NCBI RefSeq assembly: GCF_041734735.1
Contig: NC_134891.1
Location: 7,549,875-7,613,874 of the forward strand
Direction: 5' to 3'
DNA: 64,000 bases
From: Babylonia areolata
Lineage: Eukaryota; Mollusca; Gastropoda; Neogastropoda; Buccinidae
Of this stretch, positions 56,336-64,000 are shown one piece after another. Numbering within the stretch: position 1 is the stretch's first letter; the number at the start of each line of letters is the position of its first letter. The translations under genes were made by a program, and so were the position numbers. A model generated the notes under the pieces. The model was not told the DNA's origin and did not search any database. It saw only the letters and a program-made list of their open reading frames with translations.

Positions 56336-57515
56336 TTTTATCTGTTTTGTTTATCATATGATATATTTTGATAGTCATAGTCGGACACAACTGACTATCA
56401 TCATGAGACGTCCAGTATTCTATTACTCACAGGGTTTTTCCATTCAGCCATGTGATATAGTTCGTGTGTGTGCCTTCCACTGACCAGCAACAACAGCCCC
56501 GCTTCTCTTATTGTGTGTTCGTGGTGTCATGCTTTGTAAGACTTTGTGCTGCATGGGATGTGTCTTTCTTTCTTTTTTTCCCTTTTTCTTAAAGAATGTC
56601 ATAATGATAATAATAATGTTCATACCATGTTGACAACCTCCCATTATTATACATGCGTTCTTTATTCTGAGCGTTTCGTTGCTCGCTGATCCTGCAAGTA
56701 TGACAGGTGAGTGATGAGTTAGACACCCCCCCCCCTCCACACACACACACACACCCAAGAAAAAAAAAAGGGGGATAGGGAGGGGGCAAGAAACAGAAGA
56801 CTATTAGTTAATCATATGTGCAGGCAGATTCCCATGGCCAAATTATTATCTGAAACGGTTTTACTCACTTACTTGAGTTTTTGTTACTGTAGCTCGTTTT
56901 TTTTGTTTAAAAATTTTTTTTTTTTACTCATGGTAAGTTAATGTTTTCGAACTGATGCAACAAAATGATATGTGATTCTTCTGTGAAAGGCATGCTTTCT
57001 TGGGGATGATTTGTGTGCGTTTGTGATGATTTTTGGTGATGTTCTGTGGGCCTATTCCGTGTTTTGACTAGGGTGAATGTGACACTTTTTTTTTTTTTTT
57101 TAAATCTTGAAATTGATAAATAATGAGGCCAGGAGATAAAATGATTAACAAATAGTAAAGAGTGGTAACTCTCTCCATAAACAAGGTACACAACTTCTAG
57201 TCAATGCTGCTTACGCTACCGATTCAGCGAGCACACAGGTAAAGAAAAGGTACAATGGAACAAATCCAGACACTTCCTCAAAAAACAGGAAGCGCCGGGC
57301 TTCCTCTTATACCGATCATTTGACATATGCACACGGCAGCAATGACAGAAGAAAATGTGCAAACACAAATTAGCTTTTTAATTCAAGACTGGCATAGCCT
57401 GTTTGTTCTGTACAGTCCGTGTGTTCTGTGTGGCTTGTTCAGGATTAAAGAGCAAGATTACAGAGCAGGATCCATTACTAATCAAACGAATTTTGGCATT
57501 ATTTCCAAACCAACA
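56336..57515. other. Intergenic, no recognised feature
   Basis: Right-arm counterpart of 14196-15369, with poly-A/T runs (about 56905-56928, 57088-57103). No gene supported. Confidence 0.55.
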
Positions 57516-57725
57516 GTGAGGAGTGATGGCCTAGAGGTAACGCGTCTGCCTAGGAAGCGAGAGAATCTGAGTGCGCTGGTTCGAATCACGGTTCAGCCGC
57601 CGATATTTTCTCCCCCTCCACTAGACATTGAGTGGTGGCCTGGACGCTAGTCATTCGGATTTTCAGTCTAATATCACCATCTTAGATGAACAGACTATTT
57701 TATATAATAATAATAATTTTTATGA
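57516..57725 (+). mobile_element. SINE family C, head with alternative tail (right-arm copy)
   Basis: Same element as 14018-14195: tRNA-like head, CTCCCCCTCCACTAGAC block, then the TCTTAGATGAACAGACTATT tail and ATA/ATT repeats. Confidence 0.7.
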
Positions 57726-58144
57726 TGTTTGGTATCTTGTGTTCAATTTTTCTTTTTTGATATTTGCATATGTGTTCTGTTTGTAAACGCCTAGGGCGTA
57801 TTTTCAAGATTAGGCGTAAATGGTCATAATAATGATGATAATATTAATGATGATGATAATAATGATAATGAAGCAAGTTTTTTAAAGCTTTCCTAAATGT
57901 TTCAAGCGTAATTCCTGCCAGTACGTTGCTTGAGACCAATAGTAAAAACTTGTGACAGGGTTAAAGAGGTCCTTCCTCGGGAAGTTTTTATGAGACATCC
58001 CATTCTGTGTTCTCCAAGCACTTATTTCCATACACTCTGCGGTGGTTTGTGTTGAAGTTTACGTCTGTGATCTGGGCCTGCTGCTTTGCCACTCTTTAGG
58101 GACTTAGGGGCTGTATACAGTTATTGGGCAGTGCTTTGGGGTTG

Positions 58145-58668
58145 ACCTCCAAATGCTGTCTGGGCTGTCTGGTGATTCCATGGGGAAACCAAGTTCAGGA
58201 TTTCAACAAAGGGTCAAGCCCATCTTGCCCTCTGGTAAACCTCAATCGTTCTCTTCTCCTTACTCCCCACACTGTTCCCTGCAGAAAGGTCTTGGCCAGT
58301 CCTGATGAAACGCTAGACGTGGCCTTACCACTTCAATTTCCTTTTCTTTACAGTGGTCAGAAGATCATCGTGAGGCCCAATAGCTTTCTTGACTCTACTA
58401 CGCGCTTCATAGTTTGTGATGTGGTCCCTGTATGTGATGCCACAATCTTTCGGAAGCATTTCATCTCTGTGGCCTGTATCTTTATTCTCCAGTTCAGCTG
58501 TCAAGGTCCATGTCTCATAGGCACATATGGAAATGACACGGCATCGCATCAGTCTGATCTTTGAGCTGAATGTGATGTTGTTGTCATTCCAGATGGGCCT
58601 CATCAGCTCTTGAACTCCCTGTTATTGACACCACCTGTGATTGTGGCATTGGTGTGAACGAACCAAAG

Positions 58669-58745
<77 letters not shown>

Positions 58746-59270
58746 GTGAAGAAAAGAACGAAAAATCAAATTCTGTCCGTATCACTGTCCAGTTTACAGC
58801 AGTTCTACTGATCGCTGTTTAGCACCCACCTCTGTCAACCTGCTCTCATGCTCTCTGTTGCTCTCTTGTTTGCCAGCCACAATACACCAGTAAACAATAT
58901 CCGCGGGTGTCTTGTCCCTGTAGATTTTGAGGCCTACTTGTGATGAGGTATCCACTGGTACTCTGGTATTACCCTGCATTTGTTGTGGGAAAGCACAGAA
59001 AGATCACATGCAGTGTCCAAGTATCCCAACTGCTTCTACATACAATGTCCAGTGGACTCCATGTCTTCTCTCTTCTGTGGATGTTTTCACAATCTAGTGA
59101 ACCCAGTGATTGACTGGCAAGAAGAGAGGTGGAGACATAAGGTATCCTTGGCTGACACCACTCTTGACCTGGATCTGTCTGGTGAACTGTCCCCTGTAGA
59201 TAACTGCAGAGCGTCCTGTCATTGCTGAACTTGATCACAGTGACCAGCAAGGTGGTCACACCAAAGTGTA
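58145..59270 (-). mobile_element. Decayed RTE-like LINE fragment (right-arm copy)
   Basis: Counterpart of 12440-13560. The 58325-58603 part is slightly better preserved here, with SSKIRLMRCRV, AYETWTLTAELE, GITYRDHITNYE and IGPHDDLLTTVKKRKLKW in one frame. Split by an (AC)n tract at 58671-58743. Confidence 0.8.
58671..58743. repeat. (AC)n microsatellite
   Basis: Partner of 12961-13034, inside the decayed LINE. Confidence 0.95.
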
Positions 59271-59559
59271 GAAGAAGCTTCCACGGGGGCTACATTGCTA
59301 CACTGTCAAAAGTATTGCTGCACTGTCAAAAGTATTCACATTGTCAGCAAATTGACGTACAGGAAAGAGTTCCAATCGAAGGACTTTGGAGTCTCCCGTC
59401 GGACCGACGGATGAGTAGGCAGGCAGGCAGGCTTATCTGTCGGTGTGTGTCCTCATATGGGAGAAGAGGCCGATTCTGGATGCAATCGAAGGACTACTCT
59501 GAAACTATAGGGATAGTGGCAAAGACTCGTTGGGGATTTACAAATCTGGTGAACAATAG

Positions 59560-59688
59560 AACTGTATTGTATTGTATTGTACTGTATTGTATTGTATTTC
59601 TCTTTTTTTTGTCACAACAGATTTCTCTGTGTGAAATTCGGGCTGCTCTCCCCATGGAGAGGCGTCGATACACTACAGCGCCACCCAA

Positions 59689-59693
<5 letters not shown>
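59560..59693 (-). mobile_element. SINE family C, 3' part (right-arm copy)
   Basis: Counterpart of 11995-12117, ending in ATTGT pentamers. It lacks the extra 31-bp inverted tail copy seen in the left arm. Confidence 0.75.

Positions 59694-59749
<56 letters not shown>
59692..59749. repeat. (TG)n microsatellite
   Basis: Single TG block, shorter than the two-block tract at 11812-11994. Confidence 0.93.
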
Positions 59750-59753
<4 letters not shown>

Positions 59754-59855
59754 CTCTCTGTGTGTGTGTGGAATCGTGTGTCTTTATGCGTGTGAACATG
59801 GTGTGTATACTGTGTGGCGGTTGAACACAGATCATTTCCTACTTTTATTGTGCAG

Positions 59856-62800
59856 ACACTGTTCACCAGAGACAGGAGGCCAACAGCACCCAGCAGAACA
59901 TTGCCAGTGGTCCTCCCCAGCTCAGCGAATTCTGTCCAGGTGTAGACTACCTCATGAACCAGACCAGCAAAAACATCACAATCCAGAACATCAACAAAAC
60001 AAGATGTTCTCTGAGCACGTTTGCTGCCAACGAGGGAGTGATGTACGGAATATGCGATGTTGACGTGCCATACTGTGAAATGAAAGTGCAGGTGCCAAAA
60101 GGGATGCATGTATACGTTCATATGCAACGGCTTACATTCTGGTGCGATTCTGGAACATGGCAATATGCACAAGTAGGAAACTGCCAGAAATCTTCAGAAT
60201 CAACCTCACTGCTATTAAATCATGCTGCATTATCATGCAAGTATCATGCGCATGACGAATTGTTTTTCTACACAAAAAAGAACTGTTTACAGACGGAGAT
60301 CGAGAATCCAACTATTCGAATTTTTATCAAGCCAGTAAAAAGCGTTGACCTAATTACACGACACGTTTCTAATTATTCTGGATATGTTATAATTCCACAC
60401 CAATCTTTAACATACATTTCCAAAGAACTGAAAGCGCCCACTGGAAGTGTCATCCTGGTCAGTATTCAACAAGCATACGAACCTCATTATTGTTCTGGGA
60501 AATGGTGGTTAAAAATGATTCTCAAAAATCCAAATACAAATGGCTGGAAGAAGGGATTCGTGTGTATTGACTGTTTTTTAACGGCTTCTGTTTTTGAGAC
60601 CTCATCTCTTTACATTACACTTTATTATAGTAAATATATTCATCTCAACCTCAAAATATACCATGCATTTCTATCAGTGAATGACCAGCCACAGAAACTG
60701 TCCAGTGGTCAGTTCAACTGCTCAGTACCGCACTACTCTGCATTCCAAAGTCATCTGGATTGTAATCAAAAGAAAGAGTGTGAGGACGGACGTGATGAGA
60801 CAGAACACTGTCCCTTCAGCAGTCCTGGCTGTCAGGGTTTGGTAGCTTCACGTAACAAGTGTTTTAAACTCGTCACAGTAAAGCAAAGTACGTCAATTGA
60901 GCTCCTAGCTTGTACATGCAATGCTATGGAAGGAAGACTGGCATCCATTAGATCGAAAAAGGAAACAGAAGATGCATTCCAGATACTTAAAAAGTTTTAT
61001 TCTTTCTCTGTGGCTTTAGGTCTCATATCTGGATGGAATGGTGAATTGTTTATGTACAGTAAGTGTCGAAAGTGGTCTGACAACACTGTGATATATCACA
61101 TGAGCCACTTACAAGAACAAATGACGCGTTCTCCATCAAGAACTGTTCGGTCTGGAAAGCTTATTTCATTGATTAGTTTTGACATCCTGAATGAAAAGGA
61201 AGAATTGGGATATCATAATGCATTGTGTGAAATAGAAATTCGCTCACCCAGATTTCTTGGTTCACAGATACATTTTGTTGGTCTACTCCCTCTTCAACCT
61301 ATCTTCACAAATACTTTACAATTTCTATTGGTTTGTCCAAGTAATCACCACACACACATGTTTTTATCATGTGATCCAAAAAGCTGTTGTATGAAATCAA
61401 AATATTCACGGTTTTGCACATTCCAAAACATGACTGATGAACACAAGGCGAAGACAGTTCTTCATGGGATGTCTCCATCCACCAGGTATGCCATGTTTAG
61501 CTGTAATGATGACGTCACCACACTGCAGTACACCATGGTGTGTGACTTCCGTCAGGACTGTCCAGACAACAGTGATGAATCGTTCTGTGAACATCCTGCG
61601 TGCCATGGGTTCCTGTGCTCTAACGGTCAGTGTGTGCTACACAGCCAGCGATGTAATGAATACTCAGACTGTGTAGACGATTCAGATGAGATGAACTGCA
61701 AAGTACCCTTCTGGAAAAAATGTTCCTACTGCAATGAGATAAGTGACAAAAACAAAAGGCGGCAATTATATATAAATCTAGATGGAAGTGGATATTTTAC
61801 ACACCAAGTGATGAAAACTAACGGGTCATGTCCTGACAGTCATTATCATTGCACAGCTGACCTGTCCAACTGTCTTCCTGTCTACACACGATGCAACGGA
61901 TTTTCTGACTGTACTTACGGAGAGGATGAACAAGACTGTGAGAGAGTGACTTGCCCTGGCTTCTACCATTGCCGGGATTCCAGAGTCTGTGTGCATGGAG
62001 ACCATCTGTGTGACGGTTGGGGTCAGTGCCCACAGCAAGATGATGAACTCATGTGTGACCTGGCCTGTCCTCAAGGATGTCTGTGTCAAGGTCACTCATT
62101 CCTTTGTGGTCAACATTTTCCGGCTGAGCTCTTCACTCATCTCCGATACGTAGATGCCACAGGTTCGAGAATGTCACCTAACTGTTTTTTAAAAAATACA
62201 TATCTGATTCGTCTGAAGTTGTCTTTCTGCTCTATTGGTAATATTTCAGGAATAAAGCTTTCTAATCTGCAGCATATAGATCTTGCTGACAATCTGATCA
62301 CTGCTATCGATATGGCTATTTTTTATGAGTTAATAAATTTACTTGATTTGCAACTAAGGAACAATCCGCTGATACAGATGATCAATACTGATTTGAAGCA
62401 TTCCCATCATGTACTAAGACGAGTTGATATATCAAACACACTCATTAAAAGATGGAGCAACGAGTTGTTCATATATCTGCCTCGTGTGAAGTATTTGAAT
62501 TTATCTTTTTCTGCCATCGAAACCATTGAACCTCTAGGTTTTAAAAATATCCCAGAACTGACTGAATTAGACATACGAGGTAATCCAATGATAAACTTTC
62601 CTTTTGATTTGGTGTCATGGTCGAGTCACTTGAATAAACTGTTTTCGTCAAACTACAGACTTTGTTGTGAGAACTTAATTCCTAAACGGTCAAGTAAATT
62701 TAAATGTCTCGCACCTTACACCATACTGCCTTCATGTTCAACACTGATGCCAACTGAAGTGTATGAGGTTTTCTTTTGGCTGGTTAGTACGTCGGCCATT

Positions 62801-63685
62801 TTGGGGAACTTGTTGTGCTTCATCCAGTCACGTGTCATGAGGAACGTGTTTCACAATCACTTCATGAAGACAATCACTCACCTGCAGTTTGCTAATGTCT
62901 GTATGGGAAGTCACGTCAGCATTGCTGTGGCAGCAGATGACATATTCCATGAAAAATACATCCAATCAGAAAAAATATGGATCAGCAGTGGAGCTTGTAA
63001 ACTGGCAGGTTTTCTTTCCTTTCTGTCCAATGAAGTGTCGGTTTTGATCATGTGGTTCATCATTTTGGATCACGTGGTCGTCCTTTGTTTCCACGAAAGT
63101 TCGTGGAATTTCCTGAAACGGTTAACAACTGTGTTTTGCACATTGACATGGTTTGTTGGAGCCTTGTTGTCGTTGATACCGTTCCTTCCAGGACTGTCCC
63201 ACTGGGGCCTCCATGGCCAGTCTGGTCTGTGCCGTCTGGCTTTATATGATCAGCACCACTCTGACCAAGAGTTTCGTTGGTTCACAGTCATCATGGTTTT
63301 TAATGTCAGCTTTTGTGTCATGACTGTGGCTGGTCAGGTTGTTATCAGCAGACGAACGCCAAAGTACAGAATAGCACTTGACGCCACAAGAAGACCATAC
63401 CATTCTTCAGTACGCCTGACGGGGAAACTGACAGTCACGAATACTGCTTGCTGGATTTCGTTGGGGCTGGTGACAGTGATGACTTCCCATGGTGTGACTG
63501 TGTTCAACAGGATCCACGGAGCATTGGTGGTGTTCATGTTACCTCTCAGTTCCGCTCTTCACCCACTTCTGTACTTGTGGACTGTGGCCACACAGCGACG
63601 GGGACAAGCAACGGAACAGAAACTATTGGAGGTGCTCAGATCTCAGCTTGTCCAGACAGCTAAAAAGCAGTCATACAATAAATAG
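59856..63685 (+). CDS. GRL101/LGR-like LDLa-CTLD-LRR receptor with degenerate 7TM motifs (copy 2), main exon
   Basis: Second copy of the gene at 7893-11722, aligning without a single indel and differing by about 26 of 1243 residues (eye count). The acceptor TTATTGTGCAG ends at 59855; two bases then complete a codon and the frame reads TVHQRQEANSTQQ onward, passing the first Met at 59954. The same four hallmark positions are altered as in copy 1 (FAN for the ADF type, LDH for LDR, CWIS for CWFP, HPLLY for NPxxY), so they predate the duplication. Replacements scatter through the lectin-like domain, the fourth LDLa and the LRRs. The reading frame is fully open in both copies, which argues that the product is still under some constraint. 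Confidence 0.88.
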
Positions 63686-63700
63686 GTTAATACGTAAATG

Positions 63701-63706
63701 AATAAA
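63701..63706 (+). promoter_or_regulatory. Candidate polyadenylation signal AATAAA
   Basis: Lies 16 bases after the stop codon. Another AATAAA (63677-63682) overlaps the last codons. In the left arm the equivalent hexamer reads AATGAA (7872-7877), leaving only the one overlapping the coding end (7896-7901). Confidence 0.35.
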
Positions 63707-64000
63707 CTGGAAACGCTGGTAGGTATTCGTGTAACATGCAGAGGTAAACCGATTTCACAAACGTGAAATGTACGTGTTGTTTAGTGTGTAAAATGCTCAT
63801 ACAAATCGCTGTCAGCTTACGAGTTACAGATATGATGATAGTGGTGGTGGTGATGATGATGATCACCTGTTCTGATCTGCTTCAGCATTTTTGTGACTAT
63901 CTCTCTCAGAAAATAACGAGAATTTGAAGTGAATCGAAGAGTTACTCAAGTGATGAGCTTACATTTCCAGTATGCAATGGACCATTTCTTTCCCACTTTG

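Larger units (their letters stand above)
40994..64000 (-). repeat. Right arm of the large inverted duplication
   Basis: Reverse complement of 7579-25482. It is about 5 kb longer, mainly because of LTR-like elements E1 and E2 (the latter with a nested RTE) and longer tandem arrays. The match is still intact at position 64000, so the arm continues past the window. The receptor exons align without indels from 59856 to 63685 (copy 1: 11722 to 7893). Confidence 0.95.

Noticed and set aside
59222-59824. 200-codon open frame upstream of the receptor
   Set aside because: It runs from unrecognised sequence through a SINE tail into a TG microsatellite, and the left-arm counterpart frame differs in length and end.

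Overview
Most likely a gastropod mollusc genome, possibly a caenogastropod. The evidence is the long (CA)n, (GA)n and GATA microsatellites, tRNA-derived SINE families, RTE, CR1-like and probable I-superfamily LINEs, and large GRL101/LGR-type receptors built from LDL-receptor class A (LDLa) modules, a C-type-lectin-like domain (CTLD), leucine-rich repeats (LRR) and a rhodopsin-like seven-helix domain (7TM). Nothing looks prokaryotic. The species call is inference.

The window is dominated by two superimposed duplications. (1) A large inverted duplication: the left arm (7579-25482) is repeated in reverse orientation as the right arm (40994-64000, running off the window). The arms differ by about 2-3% of amino acids in their genes, by two LTR-like insertions present only in the right arm, and by the copy number of five tandem arrays. 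(2) A direct duplication: segment D (1-5763) recurs as D' (34715-39437). Different LINEs have landed in D and D' at different points, each with target-site duplications. The overall order is D - left arm - 15.5 kb spacer - D' - inverted arm. This reads as a tandem duplication of a block larger than 30 kb with one internal segment inverted, or as two haplotypes joined end to end by the assembler.

Each arm holds the same two receptor genes transcribed away from each other. One (7893-11722 minus; 59856-63685 plus) keeps a long open exon and the structural cysteines of the 7TM but has lost four hallmark activation residues. The other (20814-24190 plus; 44151-47527 minus) keeps the normal motifs. 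Both share the order CUB-like region, LDLa, CTLD, four LDLa, LRR, 7TM, and both open with a probable phase-1 splice acceptor, so the first exons and signal peptides lie elsewhere and were not found with confidence.

Everything else is repeat or featureless DNA: a near full-length LINE (25483-29760), 5'-truncated and decayed LINEs, two SINE families that each occur with alternative 3' tails, a Helentron-associated-like non-autonomous element, and minisatellites with units of 31, 45, 80 and about 90 bp plus a short GAGAAATGGTGG-type unit. No rRNA gene, functional tRNA gene, CRISPR array or bacterial-style operon was seen.
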